A stretch of 64,000 nt of DNA from Myroides oncorhynchi. Lineage in GTDB: Bacteria > Bacteroidota > Bacteroidia > Flavobacteriales > Flavobacteriaceae. Positions 30,081 through 39,984 of the stretch are shown in pieces. Position 1 is the first letter of the stretch. Each line of letters begins with the position of its first letter. The stretch lies in NCBI RefSeq assembly GCF_020905415.1, contig NZ_JAJJMP010000001.1, positions 429,501 through 493,500 of the forward strand. The letters run 5' to 3'. Both the position numbers and the translations under genes were made by a program. Under the pieces are notes generated by a model that had not been told where the DNA came from, ran no database searches, and saw nothing but the letters and a program-made list of their open reading frames with translations.

Positions 30081-30746
30081 ATGAAAAAAATTGTCTTATC
30101 ATTAGCTGTAATGGCTACATTAACTCTTGCATCTTGTGGAAACAAAACTGCAGATACAACTACAACTGAACAAGAAGTAACTGCTCCTGCAACTGATGCA
30201 GTAGGTTATAAAGTTGCGACTGCTGACTCAAAAATTGACTGGGTTGGAGGTAAAGTTTCAGGAGATAACCATACTGGAACAATCAGTGTATCAGAAGGTG
30301 AAGTGTTCGTAAAAGACGGAAAAGTTACTAATGGTAAATTTGTAATTGACATGAACTCTATTGTAGTTACTGATATTACTGATGCTGAAATGAAAGCTGG
30401 TTTAGAAGGTCACTTAAAAGGTACTTCTGAGGAAAAAGCTGATCACTTCTTTAACGTATCTAAATTCCCAACTGCAACATTCGAATTAACTTCTGTTGCT
30501 GAAGAAAAAGGAAAACAAGTAGTTACAGGAAACTTAACGCTAAAAGAAGTTACTAATTCTATTTCATTCCCAGCAGTTATCACTGTTACTGATGCAGATG
30601 TTACAATCGCTTCAGATGAATTCGAAATCGATAGAACTAAATGGGGAGTTAACTTTAACTCAGGTTCAATCATCAAAGATTTAGCAGGAGATAAAATCAT
30701 CAACGATAATATCAAAATCAAAATTACTACAAAAGCTACTAAATAG
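30081..30746 (+). CDS. YceI family lipoprotein
   Basis: 221 residues. The start at 30081 is chosen because the alternative ATG at 30048 lies inside the -7 box and because 30081 gives a standard lipoprotein signal (MKKIVLSLAVMATLTLASC, C19). A Thr-rich linker follows, then a YceI lipocalin-like beta-barrel (about 40-221) with SKIDWVGGKVSG and the closing FEIDRTKWGVNFNSGS. YceI proteins bind isoprenoid lipids such as polyprenyl chains. Monocistronic, with its own promoter and terminator. Confidence 0.92.
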   Translation: MKKIVLSLAVMATLTLASCGNKTADTTTTEQEVTAPATDAVGYKVATADSKIDWVGGKVSGDNHTGTISVSEGEVFVKDGKVTNGKFVIDMNSIVVTDITDAEMKAGLEGHLKGTSEEKADHFFNVSKFPTATFELTSVAEEKGKQVVTGNLTLKEVTNSISFPAVITVTDADVTIASDEFEIDRTKWGVNFNSGSIIKDLAGDKIINDNIKIKITTKATK

Positions 30747-30766
30747 TCTTTTTATAGGATATAATC

Positions 30767-30802
30767 AGGAGTTACTCTTCATTGAGTAGCTCCTTTTTTT
30801 TT
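30767..30802 (+). terminator. Terminator of the YceI gene
   Basis: Stem AGGAGTTACTC / GAGTAGCTCCT (one G-T pair), 6-nt loop and nine T residues. Confidence 0.85.
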
Positions 30803-30821
30803 CATTAAAATATTAAAGCTG

Positions 30822-30829
30822 TAACTTTG
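30822..30829 (+). promoter_or_regulatory. Putative -7 element of ypdA
   Basis: TAACTTTG, leader about 22 nt. The expected -33 region falls in the T run of the preceding terminator and has no TTG. Confidence 0.45.
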
Positions 30830-30854
30830 AGCTACAAAAGAAAATAGAATTATC

Positions 30855-31838
30855 ATGAAGCATTTTGACATAATCATAATTGGAGGTGGTCCTATAGGTA
30901 TCGCTTGTGGTTTAGAAGCTAAAAAGAAAGAATTGTCTTATCTAATCATCGAGAAGGGATGCTTAGTAAACTCTCTTTATCACTATCCTGTCAATATGCA
31001 ATTTTTCTCTTCTTCTGAATTATTAGAATTAGATAATATTCCCTTTATTAGCAAGGAGAATAAACCCCGCCGCAGTGAAGCGTTAGAATACTATCGTAGA
31101 GTAACAACAACTAATGTTTTAAATATTCACTTGTTTGAAACTGTATTAAGTAGCACTAAGAACAATGAAGGTTTATTTGAAGTAGGTACTTCTAAAGATA
31201 ACTATACCGCTAAAGATATTATTGTTGCTACAGGGTTCTATGATATCCCTAATCCACTAAACATTCCCGGTGAAAGTCTAGCTAAGGTATCTCACTACTA
31301 TACTGATCCACATTACTATGCTGGTATGGATGTAGTGGTAGTAGGTGCTAGTAATTCATCTGTAGATGCAGCATTAGAATGCTACCGAAAAGGAGCTAAT
31401 GTAACGATGGTCATTAGAGATAAAGAAATCAGCTCTCATGTCAAATATTGGGTAAAACCAGATATCGAAAACAGAATAGCCGAGGGGAGTATCACTGCTT
31501 TATTTAACAGTACTATTACAGAAATAATGGATAATAGCATTCTAATCAACGTAAAAGGTGAAGAAGTGACAATAAAAAACGACTTTGTCCTTGCACTTAC
31601 GGGATATCGTCCTAACTTTGTCTTTTTAGAACAATTAGGGGTAACTATTTCTACAGATGAGAATCGTACTCCTACTTACAATACAGAAACTATGGAAACA
31701 AGTGTGTCGAACTTATATTTAGCAGGTGTAGTATGCGGTGGTTTAAACACGCACACTTGGTTTATTGAGAATTCTAGAATTCACGCTGTTACCATTCTTA
31801 ACCACATTTTTTCTAAATATCGATATCGTCGATTTTAG
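30855..31838 (+). CDS. ypdA: YpdA-family bacillithiol disulfide reductase
   Basis: FAD-dependent, NADPH-using reductase of 327 residues related to thioredoxin reductase but without its CxxC pair. FAD site IIGGGPIGIACGLEAKK (8-24), NADPH site VVVGASNSSVDAALE (about 158-172), and the family-specific YHYPVNMQFFSSSELLE (42-58). In Firmicutes it recycles oxidised bacillithiol; a related thiol is expected here but no bsh genes are in the window. It converges with and overlaps by four bases the Fur-family gene. Confidence 0.9.
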   Translation: MKHFDIIIIGGGPIGIACGLEAKKKELSYLIIEKGCLVNSLYHYPVNMQFFSSSELLELDNIPFISKENKPRRSEALEYYRRVTTTNVLNIHLFETVLSSTKNNEGLFEVGTSKDNYTAKDIIVATGFYDIPNPLNIPGESLAKVSHYYTDPHYYAGMDVVVVGASNSSVDAALECYRKGANVTMVIRDKEISSHVKYWVKPDIENRIAEGSITALFNSTITEIMDNSILINVKGEEVTIKNDFVLALTGYRPNFVFLEQLGVTISTDENRTPTYNTETMETSVSNLYLAGVVCGGLNTHTWFIENSRIHAVTILNHIFSKYRYRRF

Positions 31839-32251
31839 GACTTACATTCCTTACACACCCCTTTAGCTACTACGTCTATAGCATCCAACTGAAAACCTGC
31901 TGGTATTTCTATTTTTGGAATAGACACTTGTGTTAGACATATTGTCTTTTTACAATTACTACACACAAAATGTAGATGAGTATCGTGATGATGACTTTCA
32001 TCGCATTCCTGAGCACATAATGCATATTGAGTCACATTATTAGTCGTAATACTATGAAGCAATCCTTTGCTTTCAAATGTCTTTACTGTTCTATATAATG
32101 TCACTCTGTCGGATTGATCAAAGCTTGCTTCAATATCAGCAAGCGATACTGCTCCCTTTTGCTGTTTTAAAAACTTCAATACCAATAGGCGCATTGCAGT
32201 CGGGTTAATCTTTTTGGCTTGTAATTCTTGTTCTAAACTAAGGGTACTCAT
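31835..32251 (-). CDS. Fur-family transcriptional regulator
   Basis: 138 residues. Winged-helix DNA-binding half (about 1-85, with DIEASFDQSDRVTLYRTVKTFESKGLLH) and a metal-binding half with HHHDTHLHFVC and two CxxC pairs (CSNC and CKEC) for structural zinc. Whether it senses iron, zinc or peroxide cannot be read from these residues. A perfect 17-bp palindrome covers its predicted -7 box, so it probably represses its own gene. Its end overlaps the convergent ypdA gene by four bases. Confidence 0.88.
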   Translation of the reverse strand: MSTLSLEQELQAKKINPTAMRLLVLKFLKQQKGAVSLADIEASFDQSDRVTLYRTVKTFESKGLLHSITTNNVTQYALCAQECDESHHHDTHLHFVCSNCKKTICLTQVSIPKIEIPAGFQLDAIDVVAKGVCKECKS

Positions 32252-32272
32252 ATTTTCTCATTTTGTCATAAA

Positions 32273-32293
32273 CAAAGATAAACAATGTTTATC
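32273..32293 (-). promoter_or_regulatory. Operator-promoter overlap upstream of the Fur-family gene
   Basis: GATAAAC-AAT-GTTTATC (32277-32293) is a perfect 7-3-7 palindrome. It overlaps TATCTTTG on the minus strand (32280-32273), the likely -7 box, 22 nt before the ATG. This layout is typical of autorepression by Fur-family proteins. Confidence 0.65.
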
Positions 32294-32378
32294 AATCCTG
32301 TAATTTATAGTAGACAGTTTGTTTTTAACAGTGCATTAGCTTAAAAACATATAATACATTTTAGTATAAATAAACATA

Positions 32379-32434
32379 TTTGATTATTATAGTAAAAAAT
32401 AAAAACATATATTTATTTTTTTACTACAATCAAA
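32379..32434 (+). promoter_or_regulatory. Long imperfect inverted repeat before the first permease gene
   Basis: Arms of about 23-25 nt (TTTGATTATTATAGTAAAAA and the complement ending in AATCAAA) with a short loop, ending 18 nt before the GTG start. It could be a leader hairpin or an operator. There is no T run directly behind it, so it is a poor terminator. Confidence 0.45.
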
Positions 32435-32452
32435 CTAAAAACACAAATTAAA

Positions 32453-33658
32453 GTGAATAGCAAACTTATAGGAAGTTCCCTTATTATAGCAGGTACAGCA
32501 ATCGGCGGAGGAATGTTAGCCATGCCTATTATATCATCAGGAGTAGGATTTATAGGCATTACCGTAGTGATGATACTAATCTGGTTAGCCATGTGCTATA
32601 CCGCCATTCTATTAGTAGAAACATATAAAGACAATAACCCAGAAGATGGATTAAGTACAATGACTTATAAATACTTAGGCAAAACAGGTTCTATCGTCAC
32701 TGGAATAAGTATGCTAACACTAATGTATGCCCTAGTCAGTGCGTATATCGCTGGGGGTAGTGATATTCTGAGATTAAACTTAAGCAAATGGTTAGATACT
32801 GATGTAAGTCCTCAAATTACAGCATTTATCTTCACCATTCTATTCGGAGGCATTGTAGGTCTAGGTGCACGTGTAGTAGATATAGCAACAAGATGGATAT
32901 TTATAATAAAACTAGTATTCTTATTTATTGTTATAGTAGTAATCTGTGGACATATCAAAATAGATAACTTATTACAGATGCCTTTAGAAAGTAAACTATT
33001 CTACTCTTCTATTCCAGTTATCTTTACTTCATTTGGTTTTCACATTGTAGTACCTAGTATGGTCAAATATCTACATGGCGATATCAAGCTACTTAAAAAA
33101 GCTTTTATCTATGGGAGTTTATTGCCACTTGCTGTTTACCTTATCTGGCAATTATCGATACTAGGTAGCATCGAACCGGAGACTTTCTTTGCGATTATAA
33201 AAGAGACCAAAGGATTAGAAGCCGTCATAGTTGCTGTCAATGGTGTATCTGAATCTAAGTGGATGAACATTCCTCTTAATGTATTCTTTGCTGCAGCTAT
33301 ATTAACATCATTCTTAGGTGTAGCTCTAGCGCTATTTGACTATGTAAAAGACTTAAGTAAGAAAAAGAAGTTTGGTAAGAATGCAGTGATCCTATACTTA
33401 ATCACATTTATACCACCATTACTATTTGCTTTATACTATCCTAAAGGCTTTGTAATAGCCCTTAGTTACGCAGCAATATCAGTAGTCATCACATCTCTAT
33501 TCATACCAATACTTATGTATATCAAAGTAAAGCAAGAAAGAAAAGAACCTATAACTTTCTTTCAAAAGATAGCATTTAGCTTGATTTTTGCTTTCGGAGT
33601 AGGTATATTATTAATACAAGTATTAATGACGGCGGGTGTACTCCCAATTTTAGACTAA
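32453..33658 (+). CDS. Aromatic amino acid permease (HAAAP family), copy 1
   Basis: Inner-membrane proton-coupled transporter for tryptophan or tyrosine, 401 residues with about 11 membrane segments. The family opening is GSSLIIAGTAIGGGMLAMPI (residues 7-26). A GTG start at 32453 is used, as no ATG fits before this motif. A paralog starts 49 nt downstream, so the two are probably cotranscribed. Tryptophan versus tyrosine preference cannot be told. Confidence 0.9.
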   Translation: MNSKLIGSSLIIAGTAIGGGMLAMPIISSGVGFIGITVVMILIWLAMCYTAILLVETYKDNNPEDGLSTMTYKYLGKTGSIVTGISMLTLMYALVSAYIAGGSDILRLNLSKWLDTDVSPQITAFIFTILFGGIVGLGARVVDIATRWIFIIKLVFLFIVIVVICGHIKIDNLLQMPLESKLFYSSIPVIFTSFGFHIVVPSMVKYLHGDIKLLKKAFIYGSLLPLAVYLIWQLSILGSIEPETFFAIIKETKGLEAVIVAVNGVSESKWMNIPLNVFFAAAILTSFLGVALALFDYVKDLSKKKKFGKNAVILYLITFIPPLLFALYYPKGFVIALSYAAISVVITSLFIPILMYIKVKQERKEPITFFQKIAFSLIFAFGVGILLIQVLMTAGVLPILD

Positions 33659-33707
33659 CAAATTGAGTTTAAACTCAGCGAATTACATAAATTTAAATAA
33701 ATACAAA

Positions 33708-34907
33708 ATGCAAAAAATTATCGGAAGTATTCTAATTGTCGCAGGTACGACAATCGGAGCAGGAATGTTAGCAATGCCCATTATATCAGCAAGCGTAGGG
33801 TTTACCTTTATGGCCTTTATCTTGTTCTGTATCTGGTTTGCTATGTATTATACTGCAATACTTTTGGTAGATGTATATAAATACAACCCTCCTACTCACG
33901 GACTAAATACATTAACTGTAAAATACCTTGGCAACTCTGGAGCTGCAGTTACCGCTATTAGTATGTTAGTACTGATGTATGCCTTAGTAAGTGCTTATAT
34001 CACAGGAGGAGGAGAAATATTCAGAACGAATGTAGCTCATTGGTTTAATATTGAAGTATCTTCCCATACCTCAGCATTCTTATTTACACTAATATTTGGA
34101 AGTATCATAGCTTTCAGTACACGTGTGGTTGATTTTAGTAATAAGATTGTCTTTTCTTGTAAACTATTTTTTCTATGTATTGTAATGGCGCTATTACTGC
34201 CTAAAATAGAAATGGTACACTTACAGCATATGCCAGTCAACAGTATACCTGTATTAGCGACTATTCCTGTTATTTTTACAAGCTTTGGGTTTTATGTTGT
34301 CATCCCTACTTTAGTAAAGTATCTAGATGGTAATCTAAAACAATTAAAGCTAGTATTCTTAATAGGGAGTATTACTCCCTTAATCTTGTATTTAGTTTGG
34401 GAGCTTACCTTTTTAGGTAATTTAGACAGTAGTACATTTACTGCCATTTTACAAGAGAATTCAAAATTAGATGGATTAGTTAAGGCTGTAAGACAAGTAA
34501 ATAATTCTGAATTAATAAGTATCTCTTTTACTTTATTTGCTTCTGCAGCATTACTAACCTCTTTTTGGGGTGTAGCGATGGCTTTAAAAGATTATATTCA
34601 AGACTTAGGTAAGAACAGACCTTTTATAAGTAACAATGCTTCTGCTATGCTACTTACTTTTACACCTCCATTGTTATTTGCTATCTTTTATCCTGATGGT
34701 TTTGTGATAGCACTTGGTTATGCCTCAGTACCGCTAGTTGTATTAGCCTTAATTATGCCAATGTTAATGTTGAGCAAAGCACAAAAGCAAGCTGGCGTAA
34801 AACAACCTATTTTACAGAAATTAGCTTTCTTGTTTTTATGGGGATTATCGATACTGATTTTTTTACTGCAAGGGTTGATGGTTGCTGAGATTATACCAGC
34901 ATACTAA
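33708..34907 (+). CDS. Aromatic amino acid permease (HAAAP family), copy 2
   Basis: Tandem paralog of the preceding permease, 399 residues from the ATG at 33708 (the TTG-initiated extension to 33663 adds a non-hydrophobic segment and is rejected). Same family signature GSILIVAGTTIGAGMLAMPI and the same order of membrane segments, with moderate divergence throughout, so the duplication is old. A long-stem terminator follows. Confidence 0.9.
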   Translation: MQKIIGSILIVAGTTIGAGMLAMPIISASVGFTFMAFILFCIWFAMYYTAILLVDVYKYNPPTHGLNTLTVKYLGNSGAAVTAISMLVLMYALVSAYITGGGEIFRTNVAHWFNIEVSSHTSAFLFTLIFGSIIAFSTRVVDFSNKIVFSCKLFFLCIVMALLLPKIEMVHLQHMPVNSIPVLATIPVIFTSFGFYVVIPTLVKYLDGNLKQLKLVFLIGSITPLILYLVWELTFLGNLDSSTFTAILQENSKLDGLVKAVRQVNNSELISISFTLFASAALLTSFWGVAMALKDYIQDLGKNRPFISNNASAMLLTFTPPLLFAIFYPDGFVIALGYASVPLVVLALIMPMLMLSKAQKQAGVKQPILQKLAFLFLWGLSILIFLLQGLMVAEIIPAY

Positions 34908-34935
34908 CTATCACATTGACAGAAACAATATACCT

Positions 34936-34982
34936 GCCGACTTAACCTAGATTAAGAAATATCTAGATTAAGTCGGCTTTAT
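34936..34982 (+). terminator. Terminator of the permease pair
   Basis: Long stem GCCGACTTAACCTAGA / TCTAGATTAAGTCGGC (one mismatch) with a 9-10 nt loop and a short T run. Confidence 0.8.
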
Positions 34983-35005
34983 TATTTTAAAGCATTACCT
35001 ATCAG

Positions 35006-35013
35006 TACATTTG
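35006..35013 (+). promoter_or_regulatory. Putative -7 element of the NAD(P)-binding protein gene
   Basis: TACATTTG, giving a leader of about 17 nt. No -33 TTG. Confidence 0.4.
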
Positions 35014-35033
35014 CCCTATAAAAAAAAAAGAAA

Positions 35034-35690
35034 ATGAAAAATATAGTTTTGATAGGTGCAACAGGATATGTAGGTTCTGCTATATTAAATGAATTAATTC
35101 ATTGTCAATATAACGTTACAGCTATTGCTAGAAATACAGCTACAGTATCGAATAGTTCTTTAGTTAAAAAAGTTGCTTTAGATATTACTGACAAAACCAA
35201 ATTAGTAAATGCCCTTAAAGGTGCTGATATTGTCATTAGTGCATTTAACGCTGGATGGACAAACCCTAATTTATACAAGGACTTTACCACAGGTGCTAAT
35301 GCTATACACAATGCTGCAAAAGAAGCAGGAGTCTCAAGATTAATTGTTATCGGAGGTGCAGGTACATTGTATATTAAGCCAGGATTACAATTAGTAGACA
35401 CACCAGACTTTCCTGATTTTATCAAGCCAGGAGCTACAGCTGTAAGAGATTATTTCGAGAATATATTAGCAAAAGAAAGCACTTTTAAATGGACCTATTT
35501 TAGTCCTGCGATAGAAATGAATCCAAACAATCCTGGTAAACGAACTGGACATTATAGAATAGGTACAAATACACCTGTCTTCGATAGTGAAAGTAGAAGT
35601 AGAGTATCTGTAGAAGATGTAGCAGTAGCTATAACAGATGAAATAGAAAATGAACAGTTCCTAAACAAACAGTTCACAATAGGATATTAG
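35034..35690 (+). CDS. NAD(P)-binding oxidoreductase, NmrA/atypical SDR type
   Basis: 218 residues, Rossmann fold. The nucleotide-binding motif is GATGYVGSAI (8-17); ADIVISAFNAGW and VSRLIVIGGAGTLYI follow the atypical short-chain dehydrogenase pattern. The YxxxK pair of classical SDRs is not evident. The substrate is unknown. Monocistronic between terminators. Confidence 0.85.
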   Translation: MKNIVLIGATGYVGSAILNELIHCQYNVTAIARNTATVSNSSLVKKVALDITDKTKLVNALKGADIVISAFNAGWTNPNLYKDFTTGANAIHNAAKEAGVSRLIVIGGAGTLYIKPGLQLVDTPDFPDFIKPGATAVRDYFENILAKESTFKWTYFSPAIEMNPNNPGKRTGHYRIGTNTPVFDSESRSRVSVEDVAVAITDEIENEQFLNKQFTIGY

Positions 35691-35743
35691 TTCCAATAAA
35701 AGTCCCCAATTAAGGAAACAACAACAATTCTTCCCTTACTAAA

Positions 35744-35777
35744 AAAGGCTGTATCATTCTTTACTGATACAGCCTTT
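35744..35777. terminator. Bidirectional terminator before tcdA
   Basis: Stem AAAGGCTGTATCA / TGATACAGCCTTT with an 8-nt loop; A run left, T run right. Shared by two convergent genes. Confidence 0.85.
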
Positions 35778-35782
35778 TTATT

Positions 35783-36499
35783 TTATTTCGAGATAATATA
35801 TCTTACTACTACTTCTGCTGCATTTAACCCAAACAATGCTGGTATCCAACTATTTGTACCGTAGAACGACTTCTTATAATTCGTCCCATCAGTTAATTTT
35901 AGACTATCCTCATCTGGCATCTCTAATGAGAATACTGCTTTCACTCCAGAAGTTATCCCCTCTTTCTTAAGGCGCTTTCTGATTTGCTTTGCTAAAGGGC
36001 AAACAGTCGTTTTACCAATATCCTTTACTACCACCTTGCTTGCTATCATCTTACCACCAGCTCCCATCGCACTAATAACTTTTACTTTCTTGCGCTTAGC
36101 TGCTAAGATTAGATTTATCTTAGGAGTTACGCTATCTATACAGTCTAATACATAATTAAAATCCGCTGTCACGATTTCGTGTGCTCGCTCTGGAGAAATA
36201 AACTCTTCTATACGCACTAAATTCAATTCGGGATTTATATCCATCAGTCTATCACCGACCACCTTTACCTTTGGCATTCCAACAGTAGAATGTAATGCTG
36301 GTAATTGTCTATTGATATTGGTTATATCAACTGTATCGCCATCTACGATAGTCAGATTTCCTATTCCTGCTCTTACTAAAAACTCAGCTGCAAACGATCC
36401 TACTCCACCTACTCCTACTATTAGTACTTTTGCGTTCTTTAGTTTTTGTAACCCTTCTTCTTTAAAAAGTAATTCTGCTCTCTCTTGCCAAATTGCCAT
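35783..36499 (-). CDS. tcdA: tRNA threonylcarbamoyladenosine dehydratase
   Basis: E1-like enzyme that cyclises t6A37 of ANN-decoding tRNAs to ct6A, using ATP. 238 residues, single ThiF domain. Nucleotide site VGVGGVGSFAAEFLVRAGIG (28-47), then DGDTVDITNINRQ, and the family-specific KTTVCPLAKQIRKRLKKEG. It follows tatD by 33 nt in the same direction. Confidence 0.93.
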   Translation of the reverse strand: MAIWQERAELLFKEEGLQKLKNAKVLIVGVGGVGSFAAEFLVRAGIGNLTIVDGDTVDITNINRQLPALHSTVGMPKVKVVGDRLMDINPELNLVRIEEFISPERAHEIVTADFNYVLDCIDSVTPKINLILAAKRKKVKVISAMGAGGKMIASKVVVKDIGKTTVCPLAKQIRKRLKKEGITSGVKAVFSLEMPDEDSLKLTDGTNYKKSFYGTNSWIPALFGLNAAEVVVRYIISK

Positions 36500-36532
36500 T
36501 TATTCTATTTATTAATCAGTCGCTGACTGCTG

Positions 36533-37168
36533 TTATCTATTAAAAATTCTCTTATAATTCTCTTCTATCTGTCGCTCAATATGTTCATTTAGCTGCTCTG
36601 CTATGCGATATACCTCAGCAATTGTTATCTCTTCTACATCATCTGTCTCTAAGAATATTTGCTCTCTTGGTACCTGTACAAATGTATCTCTTAAAGCTTC
36701 ATTATAAATAAGGTGTTTACCAAAAGAAAGAAAAAAACCATTCTTCCAAAGACTCTCTGCTACTTGCCGTTTCTTATTAAAACTGTGAATAATCAATGGA
36801 ACTGTAATGTTTAACTCTTTTTTAATAGCGATCACTTCTTGATATGCTGAAACGACGTGCAAAATTACTGCTTTTTTATATTTCTCTGCAAGTAGTAACT
36901 GTCTCTTAAACACATCTATCTGTATATTTAATGAAATATTGATTTTCTTATCTAATCCACACTCTCCTATCGCTAAACAATTTGGTTGTTGTAACTCCTC
37001 TTCTAACAAGGTTAACTCTTCATCTAAACGCTCTTCATCAATATACCATGGATGTATCCCAACAGAATATGTAGGAAGGGTATTATCAACTGTCATAGGA
37101 TACTGATTAATTATTTCTACTATCTCGTGTTGATTCGTAATATGATGAGTATGTATATTGATTTTCAT
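36533..37168 (-). CDS. TatD-family metal-dependent hydrolase
   Basis: 211 residues, a somewhat short TIM-barrel hydrolase. The metal ligands are visible in order: HTH (6-8), E of AIGECGLD, H of ILHVV, H of IIHSF and D of LETDD. TatD family enzymes act as 3'-5' exonucleases. The first ligand block reads NIHTHH where family members usually have DTHCH, so N4 replaces an aspartate. A strong terminator ends 13 nt before the ATG. Confidence 0.88.
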   Translation of the reverse strand: MKINIHTHHITNQHEIVEIINQYPMTVDNTLPTYSVGIHPWYIDEERLDEELTLLEEELQQPNCLAIGECGLDKKINISLNIQIDVFKRQLLLAEKYKKAVILHVVSAYQEVIAIKKELNITVPLIIHSFNKKRQVAESLWKNGFFLSFGKHLIYNEALRDTFVQVPREQIFLETDDVEEITIAEVYRIAEQLNEHIERQIEENYKRIFNR

Positions 37169-37180
37169 AAAGCGAAGATA

Positions 37181-37216
37181 AAAAAAAGCCCCTAATTAAC
37201 TTCTGCTAATTAGGGG
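37181..37216 (-). terminator. Terminator of valS, directly before tatD
   Basis: Stem CCCCTAATTA / TAATTAGGGG with an 8-nt loop and seven T residues on the minus strand. The T run ends only 12 nt before the tatD start codon. Confidence 0.85.
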
Positions 37217-37242
37217 GTTTTATATTTTAAGAGATTACTCGA

Positions 37243-39876
37243 CTATTTTAATCCAGCTAAGCTGTGTTCGATAGTAGCAATTTTAGCTAAAGCATCTGCT
37301 TCTTTCTTTCTTTCATTCTCAATAACCTGAGCAGGAGCACCACTTACGAACTTCTCGTTAGATAGTTTACCTTGTACAGATTTCAAGAATCCTTTTAAGT
37401 ATTTCAACTCTTCTTCTAACTTAGCGATTTCTTCTTCTACATTTACACTTCCTGTTACAGGAATAAAGTATTCATTAGAGTTAACTCGGTAAGATAGCGC
37501 CCCGCTTACTTGCTCAGTAACATACTCTATAGAAACAATGTTCCCTAATTTAGAGATAATACTGTCAAAGTAAATAGATACTTTATCGTTGTTGATTACT
37601 TTTAAATCAATCGTTTCTTTAAACGAAATATTCTTGTCTTTTCTGATTGTACGGATACCCGCGATAACCTCAGTCGCTAATTCAAACTCTTTAATTAAGT
37701 TCTCATCGAAAGACGTCATCTCTGGCCAAGAAGATACTACAAGAGCTTCCTCAGCTGTACGCTCATTAATATGTTGCCAAATCTCTTCTGATAAGAAAGG
37801 CATAAATGGATGCAACAATTTCAAGTTAGCTTCTAATAATGCAATTGCTTTGTCAAAAGTAACCTTGTCTATTGGTTGTTGATATCCTGGTTTAATCATT
37901 TCTAAGAACCAAGAGCAGAAGTCATCCCAAACTAACTTATAGATAGCCATAAGTGCATCAGATATTCTATATTTCTCAAAATGGTCTTCGATCTCTACTA
38001 ATGTCTTCTGAAGTTTAGCTTCGTACCATTCTATTGACACTTTAGAAGATTCTGGTTGCGGGATAGTCTCAGATACTTCCCATCCTTTGATTAAACGGAA
38101 TGCATTCCACACTTTATTAGTAAATGCCTTACCTTGAGCACATAACTCTTCGTCAAACATAATATCATTACCAGCAGCAGCAGATAATAACAGTCCTACA
38201 CGTACTCCGTCCGCACCGAACTTATCAATTAATCCTAAAGCATCAGGAGAGTTACCTAATGATTTAGACATCTTACGACGTTGTTTATCTCTCACGATAC
38301 CCGTAAAGTACACGTTTGTAAATGGTTTTTTACCTGTGTACTCATATCCAGCCATAATCATACGTGCTACCCAGAAAAAGATAATGTCTGGTCCAGTCAC
38401 TAAGTCATTCGTAGGATAGTAGTAGTTATACTCTTCATTCTCTGGGTCAGTAACACCATTAAACACAGACATTGGCCATAGCCAAGAAGAGAACCACGTA
38501 TCTAAAGCATCCTCATCCTGTTTTAAATCAGCAGCAGTTAATCCTGCATTACCTGTTTTATCTTTTGCTAATACTACAGCTGTTTCAATATTTTCAGCTA
38601 CTACAAAATCTTCTTTACCAGTACCATAATAGTACGCAGGTATTTGTTGTCCCCACCATAACTGACGAGAAATATTCCAATCACGGATATTCTCTAACCA
38701 ACTTTTATAAGTATTATTATATCTACTTGGATATAACTTCACCTCTTCAGTTTCCATTACAGCAGATAAAGCAGGCTTAGCTAACTGCTCCATTTTAAGA
38801 AACCACTGATCAGATAATCTTGGTTCTATTACCGCTTTTGTACGCTCAGAAGTACCTACATTGTTGATATAGTTTTCTACTTTATCTAGTGCTCCGATAG
38901 ATTCTAATTCTAATTCTATCTCTTTACGTACTACAAAACGGTCTTTACCTTTATAATGCATACCCAACTCATTAAGTGTAGCATTAGCATTAAAGATATC
39001 GATAATCTCTAAATTATGTCTCTCTCCTAAATCTTTATCGTTTATATCATGAGCCGGAGTTACTTTCAAACATCCTGTTCCAAACTCCATATCTACATAC
39101 TCATCAAAGATGATAGGTACTACTCTATTACAGATTGGTACAATAGCATTCTTCCCTTTTAAGTGAGCATAGCGTTCATCATTAGGATTAATACAGATAG
39201 CTGAATCACCTAAGATAGTCTCTGGACGTGTAGTAGCGATTACTAAGTACTCATTACTACCCTCTATTTGATATTTTAAGTGGTACAGTTTCCCTTGGCG
39301 TTCTTCATAGATTACTTCTTCATCAGACAGTGTAGTTAACGCTTCTGGATCCCAGTTAACCATACGGTAACCACGGTAAATTAATCCTTTATTATATAGG
39401 TCAACAAATACTTTTATCACTTGTTCAGACATCTCTGGATCCATAGTAAACTTCGTACGATCCCAATCACAAGAACAACCTAATTTTTTAAGTTGATCAA
39501 GGATTACTCCACCGTACTCTTCTTTCCATTCCCAAGCATGTGCTAAGAACTCTTCGCGTGTTAAATCGTTTTTATTGATACCCTGCTCTTTCAATTTTGC
39601 GACGACTTTAGCTTCAGTAGCGATAGAGGCGTGATCTGTTCCAGGTACCCAACAAGCGTTAAGCCCTTTTAAACGAGCACGACGTATTAATACATCTTGA
39701 ATCGTATTGTTCAACATATGTCCCATGTGTAATACTCCCGTAACGTTCGGTGGTGGTATTACAATCGTGTAAGGCTCTCTATGGTCAGGAGTTGAGTGGA
39801 AAAAATTATTTTCCATCCAGTACTGATACCATTTTTGCTCTACTTGCTTTGCGTCAAATTGTGCAGGAATTGTCAT
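37243..39876 (-). CDS. valS: Valine-tRNA ligase
   Basis: Charges tRNA-Val (EC 6.1.1.9). 877 residues, normal length. Class I signature HMGH at 50-53 (in [13 protein letters not shown]) and KMSKS at 535-539, with the editing domain between them. The C-terminal coiled-coil arm (about 805-877) typical of ValS is present. Monocistronic, with its own terminator. Confidence 0.98.
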   Translation of the reverse strand: MTIPAQFDAKQVEQKWYQYWMENNFFHSTPDHREPYTIVIPPPNVTGVLHMGHMLNNTIQDVLIRRARLKGLNACWVPGTDHASIATEAKVVAKLKEQGINKNDLTREEFLAHAWEWKEEYGGVILDQLKKLGCSCDWDRTKFTMDPEMSEQVIKVFVDLYNKGLIYRGYRMVNWDPEALTTLSDEEVIYEERQGKLYHLKYQIEGSNEYLVIATTRPETILGDSAICINPNDERYAHLKGKNAIVPICNRVVPIIFDEYVDMEFGTGCLKVTPAHDINDKDLGERHNLEIIDIFNANATLNELGMHYKGKDRFVVRKEIELELESIGALDKVENYINNVGTSERTKAVIEPRLSDQWFLKMEQLAKPALSAVMETEEVKLYPSRYNNTYKSWLENIRDWNISRQLWWGQQIPAYYYGTGKEDFVVAENIETAVVLAKDKTGNAGLTAADLKQDEDALDTWFSSWLWPMSVFNGVTDPENEEYNYYYPTNDLVTGPDIIFFWVARMIMAGYEYTGKKPFTNVYFTGIVRDKQRRKMSKSLGNSPDALGLIDKFGADGVRVGLLLSAAAGNDIMFDEELCAQGKAFTNKVWNAFRLIKGWEVSETIPQPESSKVSIEWYEAKLQKTLVEIEDHFEKYRISDALMAIYKLVWDDFCSWFLEMIKPGYQQPIDKVTFDKAIALLEANLKLLHPFMPFLSEEIWQHINERTAEEALVVSSWPEMTSFDENLIKEFELATEVIAGIRTIRKDKNISFKETIDLKVINNDKVSIYFDSIISKLGNIVSIEYVTEQVSGALSYRVNSNEYFIPVTGSVNVEEEIAKLEEELKYLKGFLKSVQGKLSNEKFVSGAPAQVIENERKKEADALAKIATIEHSLAGLK

Positions 39877-39976
39877 TTACTTAATAATTTTACTTGTTTT
39901 TAACATTTTTTAAAGTCGCTTATAAAGGTAATAATACTTTAATTAAATTTTAATTTAAGCACTATTACTTTTTACG

Positions 39977-39984
39977 TATCTTTG
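39977..39984 (+). promoter_or_regulatory. Putative -7 element of the DUF1573 gene
   Basis: TATCTTTG, which would give an unusually long leader of about 120 nt. No -33 TTG. Confidence 0.35.

Noticed and set aside
33663..33707. TTG start for the second permease
   Set aside because: It adds 15 polar residues ahead of the conserved first membrane segment, while an ATG is available at 33708.
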